Assembly: GCA_024349245.1 (NCBI GenBank)
Contig: JALDNG010000500.1
Location: 1-64,000, forward strand
DNA from: Neodontobutis hainanensis
Lineage: Eukaryota > Chordata > Actinopteri > Gobiiformes > Odontobutidae
Direction: 5' to 3'
DNA: 64,000 nucleotides
How positions within the stretch are numbered: the stretch's first letter is position 1; each line of letters opens with the position of its first letter. The notes under the pieces were generated by a model. It was not told the origin of the DNA and searched no databases. It saw only the letters and a program-made list of their open reading frames with translations. Below, one piece after another: positions 10,674 through 22,599 of this stretch. Both the position numbers and the translations under genes were made by a program.

Positions 10674-10893
10674 TTATTTTACTTGTTATTTCCGCTGAGA
10701 ATTTTTAACATTTTCTCGTCGACGATGATTATATGATAGATCCGTTCACCCACTGTGATAACACATGATCAGCTTCCGTTCACATCTCTAAAATCACTTT
10801 TAAAGCACAAAACATAAATCGAAGTGCTGTTAATTGTGGTTGATTTTCATTGAATTCACTCAGCTTTTCAAAAATTCTCGGAAGACCCCGTAT
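10674..10893 (-). pseudogene. Decayed coding fragment, unknown family
   Basis: On the minus strand the frame 10893-10785 encodes RIFEKLSEFNENQPQLTALR and continues FMFCALKVILEM before a TGA. The same frame resumes after the stop (TEADHVLSQWVNGSII), and a shifted frame ends near 10674. The helical, mixed composition looks like real protein, but the stop and frame change point to a broken copy or sequence errors. No 3n-length intron removes the TGA. Confidence 0.25.
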
Positions 10894-11041
10894 TTATTTA
10901 ATTAATGAATTAAACGTATAAAATTAATAATGATAAGCTAAACCCATAAGTAATTTTACCTCATAACTATAAATGTTTTTTGTTAATTAAGAGGTGAAAT
11001 CAAAATATTACTTAAACTAAGTCGAATTCATAAAAATTAAC

Positions 11042-11876
11042 ATGAAATCGTCAGGAAAAATTTCAGCATTTTCTCATCTCTTTTCAGTCTGTTTTAGATA
11101 CTTTTATGACTAAATCTTCATGTAAGCCGATTTTGTATGCGGTTCATTGCATTCTTATGAGCCACAATGCACCAATCGGTGAATATTAGTGAACTACTTA
11201 CATTTTGGTTTTAATTCTGTCTATTAATTTTAGAATGACTTTAATATCTAGTTATGATATAAGATACATGCAGAAAATACGAAGCATGGTTCCGGTCAAT
11301 TTTTCAGTTCTTCTATCTGGAAACACCAAAAAATTCTCGTCTTTATAATGATAGTTCCTTCGCCTCAAATACATATTCTTCAAAAACAAAGTTGGTTCTA
11401 TTATAATCGTTTTTCCCGTTATTACTGTTAGATTTCAACCGTTAAATATAAACTCAGAGTATTACAGTGACCCAAGTCTAGCATCGTTCCATCAATCTTT
11501 CTTTAGTATTTTCGCTTCAGTATTCTGTTGTAAATTAAGAGATTTTTAGCTTCTTGGGAGAAAATAAAAACATTTGCACAGTTGTTGATGTTCGAATGAA
11601 ACAAAAAATGGATTCATTGAACATGGACCATTATTTCTGGAATTCGTTTAAAGAATGGGACAACAATAGGTTTGAATTGTGAAGATGAAGATGTTCTTAA
11701 GGTCAGAAGAATAGTTTATTTTATTCTCAGATGAAAAACTACAGATTCTTGTAGCTTCCATAAGTATGTAGCACGAGAAAATGGCGCACGCGTGAAATAT
11801 AAAGGATACGAGAAATCCTGTGACAGATATCCGAAATCAGATTTTGAAGTTAATGAAATTTAAATCAAAAATTAAT
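11042..11876 (+). pseudogene. Cluster of coding-like fragments, unresolved gene or pseudogene
   Basis: Several GC-richer open blocks follow each other. 11263-11346 (YEAWFRSIFQFFYLETP) continues after a one-base shift into 11349-11549, which contains ITVRFQPLNINSEYYSDPSL. 11603-11713 contains IRLKNGTTIGLNCEDEDVLK, and 11717-11873 ends with ARENGARVKYKGYEKSCDRY and a TAA. The step at about 11346 is fixed by one extra T in a GTT run. The last two blocks share one frame broken by a TGA. Taken together they look like one damaged multi-exon gene, or a gene with assembly indels. No family is recognised. Confidence 0.28.
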
Positions 11877-12035
11877 TGATCAAAAAGTCATTCTTTGGAT
11901 CATATGATAAGCATAACTTGTGCCTGTACATATGTTGAATTTCTTACCCGAGTCTTACGAATTAAAAAATTTCATTGACTTAATTAAAAAAATATTAATT
12001 TTATAATCTTCAATCGATATATTTGAAACTCCTGT

Positions 12036-12252
12036 TCACACTTTTATAATTTCTTTTAAGTTTACCAAACCATTGTTATAAATCTGTTTTGTTGATAATT
12101 TAGTGCCAAGATGGGGTTCCACTTTTGTAAGGTTATGTAGAAAAAATCCCCCTATCTCTTCGTAGTTTAAGTCCCCAGCCTCCTCGAAACCTAACTTCTA
12201 TAGGTGGGAATCATATCGCTGGAAAGTAATTTAAGCTTTACGGATCTGTCAT
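12036..12252 (-). CDS. Possible small gene with a 23-nt intron and one frame break
   Basis: The minus strand starts ATGACAGATCC (12252-12242), then a 23-nt GT-AG intron (12241-12219), then an exon to TGA at 12036. The joined start reads MTDPDMIPTYRS; the rest (GFEEAGDLNYEEIGGFFLHN and on to LKEIIKV) is in the next frame, so one base is missing near 12196. The segment is much richer in G and C than its surroundings, and the intron is of the PNO1 type. The predicted protein is about 65 residues. I do not recognise it. Confidence 0.32.
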
Positions 12253-12259
12253 TTAGCCT

Positions 12260-14084
12260 GTTTAAATTTTTTTTAATATTCAGCAAATTCTAACGAGGTT
12301 TTTCACATTTTATTGTAAATTATGAAATGTAAATGTCGTCTGAAAACTATTTATTCTTTTCAATACCTCTCGGAATCGGATAAGCCTAAATTTTTGAGTT
12401 TTAGTTTTGCCTAACATCCTGGATCATTTATTATTTAAAAATATAAGACTTTATAATGATTAACATAATCAAGACAGAAAATAAATTTTCGAATTATCAA
12501 GCGAAGTTCTTTCCTCGACAGTTTTTAATCATTCAGTCTTAATTATTTATTTAAATGAACAGTGGTCATGACAATTTTTGTGTACTCTTTCATCTATTGT
12601 TTTTAATTAGATTTTTATATAGTTTTTCTTAAATATAAATGAGCCCGAAGAAAAACTCTTTTAAAATATTTTATTGTTTCTTCATATAGTTTACCAGTTT
12701 TAAAAGAAAACCACCTGCAATATTTTCGAATAAAAATAAACAACTACGAATATTATATTCAAAATAGAGGAATTATTTATAACTTTTTACATCTTTAATT
12801 AAAAAGCCAACAACTTAAAAATATTTAACGAGTCATTCCTTAAAATGAATTAGAAATAATAATTTTAAAATTTCTTAAAAAGAAATGACGAGTAAATTAA
12901 ATATATTATCTTGAGTAAAAATCTGTTAAGTATTATTAGAGGATACCAAAAATGCGCGCAATTTCATGTTAACATTCACGTTCCATCCCATCTTTTGAAA
13001 ATGTTACATTTTTTTAAACTATGAATTTATCAATAAGCTTGGAATGCCTTTAAGTTTCTTTAATTCCAAACATTTATGAGCCTCTTTATATTTATAAGTC
13101 ATTTTTTCCTGTCCAACAGCACACGAATTTCATTTTACTTCAATTATTTTGAAATTTTTACCACTATTTTGGAAGCTGTAAACTTGAGTAAACCTCTTAT
13201 TTGAAAAGAAACCAGATATTTCAATTAAAATGATCTATCAGAATAAAAAACATGAAGATATAACTTTATAAATAAATGCTAAATTAACCTTTATTCGAAC
13301 AATAAATTAATAATTTATAAGTTGTCATGATTTTTTTATCCTATTTTAAGAAAAAATAAATAGTTTATATATAAACGCTAAAATTATCGCTCAATCAGAT
13401 ATGTTTATATCTCAAACTGAAAGCCGAATAAAAATGTTGATAGTTTTTTAATCACAAAATATATTGCTGTTTATTTGAAATTTTTAGTCAAAAAATCTTT
13501 AAAGTACGATATAAAACAACTAAGAGTGGAAATAATATTCATATAGATATGAGGACTTTTGGTGATAGTACATAATTAAAAATCACCTCCTCTGTTTTGA
13601 TCATTATTAAATATTATCATATAACGAAATAAATAAGAATAAATCATTGAAATGTTTTTTGATAAAAAAATTTAATGTTAGATTTTGCGCGTGGTAAATA
13701 TTGATCCAGGAAATATCATCTGAGCAAACTCATAAACTATTTAACGCCTTTCGTTTGATATTAAATATTTAATGTTTAGAACTTTTTGCCAGAGAACTTC
13801 AAACTCTGGAGGTTTATCAGTAATTTCTTTGTTTTTTTAAGAAACACAATGTTTTTTGAAGCCTTTAATATTAATGGATAAAATTAAAAAAATGTCAAAT
13901 ATTGAGATAATAGCCTCAACAATTTATTCTATGAATTAAAAATAACCGACAAAAAATCTTAATTCATTCAACTTCCGAACCCATTAAGAAGTCGAAAATT
14001 TTAAATGAATGAAAAGATTCTATTTGATTAAATCGTATCTTTAAATTTTTACTCGGGCAAATTTGAAAACTGTGAAAAAATAAG
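12260..14084. other. Intergenic, AT-rich
   Basis: No supported gene. A short minus-strand frame at about 13034-13130 (AHKCLELKKLKGIPSLLINS before a TAG) has ordinary protein composition but no partner exon. Confidence 0.35.
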
Positions 14085-14615
14085 ATGCGTCCGTTATCAA
14101 TAACTTTTTTAATTGGTCATTTAGTTAATCTAAATTTAGATTACTTTAGAAAAGAAGAGGTACTGAAGCCATCGTTTTCATTCAGTTTGAAATTGTTTTA
14201 ATATAGACGCTTTCCAAGAGTTTGAACAATCTATATGTGAATATATAACAAAGGTCAAGCCAATTACAGATTTTACAGGTTCGTGTTTTATTTTTATTGA
14301 GATTACAACTATAAAAGTGATGAAATTACCGATATGGAACTTTCTGCGATTTCCAATGTCTTTGCAAATTATGATTGGTTGGATAAACTACCAGAAAGCC
14401 TTGGATTCACCATTGACGATATCAGCTGTGAAAATACCAGAGATTCGAAAATTCTCGCCCTTCAAAGAATGATGGCACGTTGGCGCTATCGTACACGAGT
14501 ACCCAGAGAAATGCAACTTCAATTATTGATAAGAGCAGCTAACCTGTCGTTCCCAAGAAAGCCATACGAGTTTATCAAAAAATTCCTAAAAGAATTGAAA
14601 AAAATTCACCATTAA
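14085..14615 (+). CDS. Death-domain-like protein, three exons with 22- and 23-nt introns
   Basis: Exons 14085-14184, 14207-14278 and 14302-14615 sum to 486 nt, 161 residues plus TAA. An in-frame TGA lies just before the ATG. The C-terminal 85 residues look like a death domain: WLDKLPESLGFTIDDIS, then ALQRMMARWR, then LQLLIRAAN and FIKKFLKEL, with the tryptophans and leucines spaced as in FADD-type domains. Death domains assemble apoptosis and innate-immune adaptor complexes through homotypic contacts. The N-terminal half is helical and could hold a second death-fold, which would give a FADD-like layout, but that is inference. The third exon alone is an unbroken 93-codon frame. Random frames of that length are possible here; the better codon composition and two PNO1-sized introns argue for a real gene. 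Confidence 0.55.
14185..14206 (+). other. 22-nt intron in the death-domain-like gene
   Basis: Begins GTTTGAAATTG and ends TTAATATAG. It joins SFSF to NAFQEFEQ in frame, phase 1. Confidence 0.5.
14279..14301 (+). other. 23-nt intron in the death-domain-like gene
   Basis: Begins GTTCGTGTTT and ends TTTTATTGAG. It contains a TGA in the downstream frame, so the third exon cannot extend upstream without splicing. It joins PITDFT to DYNYKSDE, phase 1. Confidence 0.5.
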
Positions 14616-14985
14616 AGAGACCAAATTTCTTATAGAATGAGCGATTTATGTTTGATGTTTTAAATACTTTGTTTAATTTGACTTTTCAAGAGTAAACACA
14701 AGAAAAAAGTTTCCAAAGCCTATAAAATATATTTAGATTTTTATCGATTTTAAAATAAAAATTAAATTCTTTCTATAGTAGTGCCATTTTATCGCAACAT
14801 CGGCACGAGTTTTACCTATAAGTTACGATTACTTCAATAACAAAAATCTCTCTAAAATTGTGTATATTTATTCTAAATTAAAAGCATAAAAAATAATGAA
14901 TTGAAAAATATCAAAATTTAAAATTTATCAATTTACAGTTTATAATCAAGAGTTTTAAGAGTTGTCAATAATACTGGACGTTTTG

Positions 14986-15126
14986 ATGTATAGAGAATAT
15001 ACGCAGTCAAGAATACGTTTATTTCGCCAATTTCTATTTGATGATATTTTACGCCTTATAAATTTCTACGGACAATTTGATCATTTATTATTGATCAAGT
15101 ACTTTGTTGGATTTTTATCTGATTAA
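14986..15126 (+). CDS. Small open frame, 46 codons, unknown
   Basis: It encodes MYREYTQSRIRLFRQFLFDD and a hydrophobic, Leu/Phe-rich tail ending LSD. Several arginine codons are CGT or CGC, unusual for random AT-rich sequence. It may be an exon of the gene that follows. No homology is recognised. Confidence 0.2.
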   Translation: MYREYTQSRIRLFRQFLFDDILRLINFYGQFDHLLLIKYFVGFLSD

Positions 15127-15741
15127 ATTATACACGTGCATTTGATAAACCTAAAAGCTCAAATAAATAAATATTTTCATTTAAGGACTTGTGGAAAGGT
15201 GAATCGAAAAATCTCCAGGTACGATATTTACCAATTCAAAGGAATATATTATTAAACATATTTAATCGTATTTTTGAGGGAGTTTGAACCCCTAATTTAA
15301 AAAATAACTCATAAATCCCGAGATATCGAATAATCTTTGATTTGTTTTTTAAATAAATTTTGATAGAACGAAAAATTTTGAAAATGCGTCAATTTAAATT
15401 CGAGCTTGTTGTAGTGTTAATCAATCATGCGCATAAGATAATTGAGCATGTAAAACACTGTATCTACAAAAGCGCGAAAATATGAACGTGATATCTCGAA
15501 GAGTATAGCATAAAAATATTTAGCCCATAAATGTCTTTATAAATATGATTAATATTGCGTTAATTTGAAAATATCGATACAATAGGAAGCTAAATGTGGC
15601 ATAGGGCTCTTTATAACACTTTTATTTCGATAAGATAAAATGGCCATTTAAATCCCTATAACACTACCACTTAGTTTGTTACTTTTATTTGAACTATTTT
15701 TTGTGTAAATATAATGTGAAAAGGCTTTCTACAACGATTGA

Positions 15742-15959
15742 ATGGAGTTATCGTTAAGTCACCCAAATTTTTACTTTGGTGTTAAACAATTCGTGGGAGA
15801 TGATGTATAAAATACATGTTTTTAGAATCATGTATTTTTCTCTCACGCTCTACTACATGTTAGTGTTTAATACATCAACTTTAATATAAGTATAAATCTG
15901 ATGTTCCTGTCAATAATATCCGTAATTTTAAAATTTTTAATTCAAATTTAGTTACCTGA
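15742..15959 (+). CDS. Possible three-exon small gene with 21- and 32-nt introns
   Basis: A stop directly precedes the ATG at 15742. Removing GT-AG introns 15805-15825 (21 nt) and 15859-15890 (32 nt) joins exons of 63, 33 and 69 nt into one frame of 54 residues: MELSLSHPNFYFGVKQFVGD, then NHVFFSHALLH, then YKSDVPVNNIRNFK and on to TGA. An extra 25-nt intron at 15951-15975 could lengthen the end. The 21-nt intron fits this genome, but the exons are too short for a homology call and chance joining is possible. Confidence 0.28.
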
Positions 15960-15975
15960 TAATATACATACCTAG

Positions 15976-18370
15976 ATAGTTTCGACCTGTGTAATCTAAT
16001 TACCTAACTCAATATTTTTAATAAAAGCGCGAAATATAAAGTATGGAACTCCAATTGGCCAGACTGTTTTTAAAATTCTTGGGCTTATTTCGTTTGCTGA
16101 TTCTCAAAAGTTTTATCGGTTTTAATTTTTTAATATTGGATTTGCACTTATGCGTTGCGCATTTTTTACCGGCCATTTTGTTCCATAAACAAATTATATT
16201 ATAAGAGAAAAATGATTAAATTCAACCTTTTCAGCCTAATTTCAAAAGAATACATAATTTGAAACTTCATTGAAAAAAATTAATGCTTAAATAAAAAATT
16301 TTAATTTATTTATTATTTTGAATTGATTTATCTATACATACACTCAAAGGATTTAATTACAATACTTTAATCGATTAAAGTGTGGTGACTAAATTATGTT
16401 TGATGATAGCCTTAATATTCGTTGAAATCAAAATTGAGTCATGTATAATGCTTAAATTATTCTGACATTTAGAACCTTGATCTATAACTTTATAAAATAC
16501 TATCGATATTGAAAATAATTTTTGACGAAATAGAAGCAATTTTATCTTTGATCAAACAAGATTTAAAAGAATTCATATCATCAAGATTCAAGGTAATTGT
16601 TGAGTGCTATAAATTAAAAATAGATTAAAATTTTATTGTGACTTTTATGGCTCACAGTTAATGAAGTGCGAAGTGCAGAAAATTGACTTTCTAAATATTT
16701 ACGTTTGAAATAATCTTATCAATTAATCGCTTTTAGCTTGCTAATTTTAAAATAATCTCATTAATTTCTTTGCTTAAATCATGTTTCATATTTTAAATAA
16801 CAGGATCAAACATACATATATTTGTGATTATTTAATATTTTAACTTCTATATTAAAATAATTTAGCATGAAAAATATAAGTACGAAAAAATATACACGTG
16901 TTTTTCACCGATTAAAATAATAGAAAGAGAATTAGGCGTGCGCAACGTGCGTGCCAATATAAGAACATTTTATAAAATATATTTTGAACAACCTTACAGT
17001 AATTCGACTATCTTTAACAAAATGTTGAAATCTTTTAAAAACAACGTAGAAAAGTGGACGTATATTAAAATATAAATGTTCTTTAGTTTCACTCAATAAC
17101 TAACCATATATTGTATGAAAACGTTTTTTGTTAAAAATAGAAAAACAATTCAAAACTTATGACTATTTAATCGAGGTAGAATTGCAATATTGTTGGAAAA
17201 GAAAAAGTAATATAACAACAGTGATCAAATCGAAGTTTAAATGACATTTTAGCCATAACAATATTTTAGGGATTATATTTATCGAAAAGAATATATTTTT
17301 GAGTTTAATGCCAAACGATAATAAATCTATCAAATTATGCGAAAAATTTTCAAGCTTAACAATTTTTAATGAAAAATAAAATAGTCCATCGTTTCATTTC
17401 TGATGCGATGATTCATTTGAAATCAAAAATTTTGCATTTTCATAAAACTAAAGTTGGTTCATTATATTTTGAAATTGATTTTAGAATCGACGGGTTTTGA
17501 ATGTTTTTAAAATTTTCCAAGCTATTAAATTCTCAACAGTTATCATTAAAATAGTCAAAAAAAACATTAAAAATGTATTCAACCGATAAATATTTTATAA
17601 TTTTTATATTCTCATCCGAATAATATTTTCCAATAACATTTTAAGAAAACATGATAAATATGTAATCTAGTTTTCATATATTTAAGCCATTAACATAACT
17701 TGATATTTAACATTGTTATCTTAATTTTTTCCTCTCTCATGAACACATCGTGGAAACAACTTATTTAGTACAATCTAGTTCATCAATTATATAGGTCGTA
17801 CTCACGGTCAAAAATGAGAAAAACCTTAAAATAGTAAGGTTATAAAAATGTCTCGAATGATTGAAGAATACATGTCAAATGAACAAAAGTAAACAGGATT
17901 TTCGACAAGATATTAAAATCTAATCGATAATGTCAAAAATTAAGTTTAGTTTTCCGTTATTTTTCAGGAATCACAGCATTTTTCTAAAATATTTTAATCA
18001 TTTTCTGACTTGAAAAATTTAGATTTATACTTTTCCTAATGAACATTAGTATACTTCAAATTAAACGTCGTGGGAATTTTGAAATTATATCGCACATCGC
18101 ATTCAATAAAAATATGTTTAGGAAAATACTTTTTACATATCGAATTCGATTTTTTAATTTACCTTCGAGTTCTCCCAAATCATAATTTTATGGAGAAAAC
18201 GTTTATAAATTTTATATTTTTGATCTTTAAACACGCTTTTTGAAAAATTTCTTAATTGTTGTCGTTAAGTTTCGAGATTTAGTCAGATTCATAATTACTT
18301 TCAAAGATATATTTTACATTTGATTTGACAAAGGTAATGAGCATTTTGACAAGATGTGTAAATTCACCTG
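15976..18370. other. Intergenic with isolated open frames
   Basis: 16043-16204 (+) is a 53-codon hydrophobic frame starting MELQLARLFLKFLGLF. 16488-16628 (+) encodes a helical run containing DEIEAILSLIKQDLKEFISS. Both are below what can be distinguished from chance. The rest is AT-rich. Confidence 0.3.
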
Positions 18371-19073
18371 TTAAAAGTGTGAAAATATTTTATCATTTTC
18401 GTCATCAGGTGATTTGTGTTTCTTAAGAGTTTCCTGTTTTATCGATTCGTAATTGGGGTGGGATTTTATTGCATAATTTTTTTCCATATCATTGAGTACC
18501 TCATCGTGATCTTTAAAAATTGAGATTGAAGGTATACTTTTATATTTCCGAAGTTCTGCTAATATAGCTTGATTGGCTTTTTGAATTTCATCAGCTGCTG
18601 AAAACGAAGAAACTGGGTTATGCTAATGCGCCTTTATAATATTATGTCGAGTTTATGTTTTACTGAATCAATCTGAGAGCCAAATGAGGATTTTATTTGT
18701 TATTTTCAGATTAAAGCGAATCTTTTTAACTTAAAGACCTTTTCAACGTTGTCTAACTTATATTAGTTTCTGTGAAATCAGATATCTGCGCTGCATACGC
18801 AATTTTATATTTTCCTATGTTTTCATCAAGGTCTGACATGTTTAGTTCATCGAAGATAATCGAGGTACGAGTTTTATGAATGCTTTCACAGAGTGGATCG
18901 AAGGATATGATTTCAGTCATTTCAGAGTCAGCTAAATAAATATGAAGAATTTTGTCTTTCTTATAAACTAAAAAGATTCTTCAATCATTCAAATGTTGTA
19001 AATTTGATGAAACAGATGAGGGATTAGCTTTCTCTGACTCTGATCTGCTGAGGGTTTGATCATTTTCGAACAT
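18371..19073 (-). CDS. Probable multi-exon gene, unknown protein, splicing incompletely resolved
   Basis: Three blocks on the minus strand have protein-like composition. The first starts ATG at 19073 (MFENDQTLSRSESEKANPSS). A middle block, 18931 to about 18757, contains EMTEIISFDPLCESIHKT and DELNMSDLDENIGKYKI. A last block, about 18609-18371, contains ADEIQKANQAILAELRKYKS and DEVLNDMEKNYAIKSHPNY and ends in TAA. GT-AG stretches of 35 and 37 nt with a 10-nt exon between them join the first two blocks in frame. The middle-to-last junction needs a longer intron or a missing exon. The protein is acidic, Lys-rich and probably helical; I recognise no family. Confidence 0.42.
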
Positions 19074-19761
19074 GTGGAACAAAATAATATTTTTACAAGA
19101 AGGAGGTTAAAATGAAGGAAATATAAATATACGAGCCAAAAATTCTCAAACTTTTGGTGATTAAGTTATTTGTTTTGCGGCAATAAAAAACAATCAACCA
19201 TTTTTGTAGATATTTTTTTAAAAAGCTGGAAATATTATGAAATGTACCAAAATATTTATTATAAAGTTTTCCAAATTTAAAATTATTTTCACCATTTACC
19301 TCTATCAATATATTATTTTTATTACTTCTAGGGTTTTAAACTTCATGGATATGTGATTTCTAAAATTTACTGATAAATCCGATGGGTAAAATTTTCTTAC
19401 TTTTAACTTCACAACATTTTTTAATTTTGAGTGTTTTGGAAATTAGAACCTTTTGTTCTTTAATGTAATTTATCACCTTTATACCTGAAAACTTAAGGTG
19501 GACTGTAATAAATAAGCTCTTAACACAGTATTATTGAATGAAAAATAAATTATTTCTTTGAATTTAATTTTAATGTCACGAAAGGGATTTTTTAAAACAT
19601 TTTAATAGTTGATCCCAGAAGGGGTTAATCACGAATGATAAAACATTTTCTGAAAATTATTCTCTTCATTGTCAACTACTTTAGAAAGTTATCTTTCTTT
19701 TGATTAACTTCACTTTTACGTCGAAATTTTGTCAGAAAACATTCTTGAAATAATAAAAAAA
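19074..19761. other. Spacer before the first retroelement
   Basis: AT-rich. A 71-codon minus-strand frame (19093-19308) rich in Phe, Ile and Lys is probably chance. This interval should contain the promoter of the minus-strand gene ending at 19073, but no motif stands out. Confidence 0.3.
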
Positions 19762-19812
19762 ATATTTGATGTGTAGAATTCCTACGAGGAACGTGCGCAA
19801 TAGTTCTTAGAT
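19762..19812 (+). repeat. Left terminal repeat remnant of element 1
   Basis: TGTAGAAT, then GAACGTGCGCA, then CTTAGATT match the right copy at 23668-23722 in the same order and spacing. The LTR is far shorter than normal, so it is truncated or decayed. A TGG-containing tract (19825-19840) just before the gag ATG could be the primer-binding site. Confidence 0.5.
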
Positions 19813-19844
19813 TAATAGGATATTCTGGTTATAGCAGTTTGTAA

Positions 19845-20615
19845 ATGGAACCATTTAAGATTCATACTCTGGGAGAAGTAACTAAAGTTGAAAACTGGAT
19901 GGCTGATTTAGACCTACTGACGGTTGCAAACAGATGGGACGAAGAAAAACGAGCCGAGGTTATTCCAGCTCTGTTAAAAGGCAGAGTTCTGCAGAGATAC
20001 ACAAAATCCGACATGTTAAGCAAAAAACCATAATAAGAAAAACACAAAAAATTAATTTGATCTTTGAAACCTTAAGCTTCCCATGACGCTCTTACTTCAT
20101 CATTCTGCAAATTCAAAGATGCAAAATTGTTGCCTGGAGAGGACCCAGAGGATTTTACTTTACAGATAAGGAAACTACTGAAGCTAACACGACCAACCTT
20201 TTCTGTACACGACGAAAATTTTTCGATTCACAAAAGCTCTTGAAAACTCTCCCTGAACGAGTATCATCCTTTTTGCGGCTATTTGATTCCATTTACTTTG
20301 ATAAGATGGTTGAAAAGGCGAGAGTATCTAAGTTCAAACCACCTACAAGTTTCACAAAGCAAACTGACCTACAACTTTGTCACAGAACAACCGGAAGAAC
20401 AAAAGACACTCAAAAACACAAAATCATTGATGTCCGAATACAACGAGATCACAAAAAGGTTAGAAAGAATCAAAATTGCCCTATCCTAAAAGAATAAAAC
20501 AAATACAGGAAAACATACGAGAGACATGATTGAGAAAATTACTCAACTGACAACTGTAAAGAAGGCATAACTTATTACAAATGCCAGAGAAGAGGTCACT
20601 TTTCCTTCTTATGCA
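19845..20615 (+). pseudogene. Gag remnant of element 1
   Basis: Starts ATGGAACCATT, encoding MEPFKIHTLGEVTKVENWMA, a typical Gag opening with the conserved Trp. The frame stops at 20033 and the homology continues in other frames through 20240-20497 to the zinc knuckle. The knuckle reads YKCQRRGHFSFLC, so the first zinc ligand is lost. Confidence 0.6.
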
Positions 20616-20624
20616 AAAGAAATG

Positions 20625-20632
20625 AAAAAAAA
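20625..20632 (+). other. A8 run at the gag-pol frame junction of element 1
   Basis: The knuckle frame reads GAA AAA AAA CAA across an eight-A run; the protease frame is -1 relative to it. A AAA AAA is a recognised slippery heptamer, so this may be the original programmed -1 frameshift site. Because the element has many other frame changes, a random indel is equally possible. Confidence 0.35.
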
Positions 20633-21015
20633 CAAATTTTAATCGTTATTCTCATGAATATTATGTTGGAGTCGCAGATTGTTACGACAACCATTGCTGC
20701 GCATCTGTTCAAATTCTAGGGTCATCATTCAACCTATCTTCCAGAATTGACACAGGAGCAAGTCTTTGTTCAATAAATAATAGATTTGCTTCAAGTATGG
20801 AAAGACGACCCTCAGAAATTACCTTCGATTTCTCGAATAGAGATTCGACTCGCTTAAATGAACAAGTACAGCTTCGCTTCATGATTGAAAATCCCACTCT
20901 TCACATTGTAGACAATCTGAAGTACAATTTGAAGCTTGGCAGAGATTTCCTAACGTCACTTCACATCAAAATTGACTTGAATTCGAGAGATATGCTTTTA
21001 TTTTCCGTTTGCTGA
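20633..21015 (+). pseudogene. Retroviral-type aspartic protease remnant, element 1
   Basis: One open frame of about 128 codons carries SSRIDTGASLCSI (catalytic DTG) and, 60 residues on, NLKLGRDFLTSL, equivalent to the second conserved LG.DFL block. This is the longest intact part of the element. Confidence 0.75.
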
Positions 21016-21239
21016 TGCTGAGTGTTCGATTCAACAAAAACCTTAATTAAGTACCATTTAAGTTCAGGAACTCAATTATTGGCATACTGGCATCAAACTC
21101 ATCTATGTTCTCTAAATCTCCAACGGATATTGGATTTACTGAGGGTGTCAAATGCCATATTGAAACAAATTCATCCCGCATTTCTGTCCACCTTAAAGAC
21201 GAGATGAACAAACAGCTCGACGAAATGTGAGCTGCTAGA

Positions 21240-22430
21240 ATATTAATCCGAGCAATAGCCCGTACTTATCACAAACTGTTCTCGTTGAAAAGAAATCTGG
21301 AGCTTTCCGACTCTACATAGATTACAGGAGATTAAATAGTGTTACAATAATAGACAAGTACACTCTTCCACTTTTTGATTCAGTGTTATTACAACTTTCA
21401 ACAGCTTGATATTTTTCAAGTTTGGACTTAAAATCGTGTAACTGGTAGGCTGTACAAGATGCGAGTTATAAACTTAAGACGACTTTCTGCCATGGACTCG
21501 GTATGCCCGCGTTTCATTTCAACGTCATGCCGTTCGGCTTCACAAACGCATTGGAAAATTTCTAATGGCTAATTGACATAATAATACATAGAATTTAGAG
21601 TTCTTAATGCTATTTTGACGAGGTTTTATTTTATTCTAATTCAATCGATAAACACAATCATATTCTCGAAAAAGCCCTTAAAAATGGTTTGTAAATAAAA
21701 TAAAATTAAACGATGGGATATGTCAATTCTGTTTGAATGAAATTTCTAAGCTTGGATTTACAATTTCTGAAACCTCAATGCTGCCTAAAAAATAATTTGT
21801 GGAAGTCATTTTCAACTGAAAAAACCTGGTGATGCCAAAAAGTTGTCCTTTAAAGCGCAGTTAATTATTCAAATCGCTTTATCATGAATTTCGCTCACAT
21901 GGTAGAACTTGAGTATAAATTTGGAGAACAGAGATTCCTTGGAATCGGGATGAGAGATGCAGTGAACCACTCAAAACTTAAAATTTTGATGGCCAATTTA
22001 CACTCTCTTGGAATTCAGGGCGTACAAACACCATTTAAACTCTTTTCAGATTCCTCCTATAAAGCAGGGAGTGCGCGTCTATGCCAAAGTATATACTGTA
22101 TTGACGTTCCCATCGCGTTTGCATACTAGCTATTATGCTCAGCTGCGATAAAGTACTTGACAATTGAAAGAGATTGTTGAGGAATAATTTGGGCCAAGTG
22201 AAAGTTAAGGCATTATTATGGTCAAAAATTTACCTTGTTGGCGGATCACAAACCTCTTATCTTATATAAATCTTCGAATGACGTTCGAGATAGGAGGACA
22301 AGATGAGCCGTGGAACTTGAAGACTACGATTACGAAATTAAATTTATCCATTTAGATAAAAATGTTGTCGCCGACGCATAATCCAGTTCATTGGCAACTA
22401 TTGATTTCGAGCCTTTTGCAACTATAAAAG
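21240..22430 (+). pseudogene. Reverse transcriptase and RNase H remnant, element 1
   Basis: RT block: TVLVEKKSGAFRLYIDYRRL near 21273, SLDLKS near 21421, MPFGFTNA at 21528 and YFDE near 21611, where the second catalytic Asp is Glu. RNase H block: FKLFSDSSYKAG near 22037 and ADHKPLI near 22242. Stops and frame changes separate the blocks. Confidence 0.7.
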
Positions 22431-22599
22431 AGGAGAAATCGAAAGACGCCATCATAGAAAGGGTAAAAAATAAAAAAGGCTATTAGATAAGAAATGAAGA
22501 ACTTGTTAACGGCTTTCTCTATGATATTGGAAAGAAGGAAGTCGTCCAATAGTGCTAGATCACTTGAAATTTGACATTTTTGTTTAGGTTCTTTGTGAT

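Noticed and set aside
16488..16628. Tctex-type dynein light chain exon
   Set aside because: The helical stretch fits loosely, but the following conserved strand residues of the family are absent.
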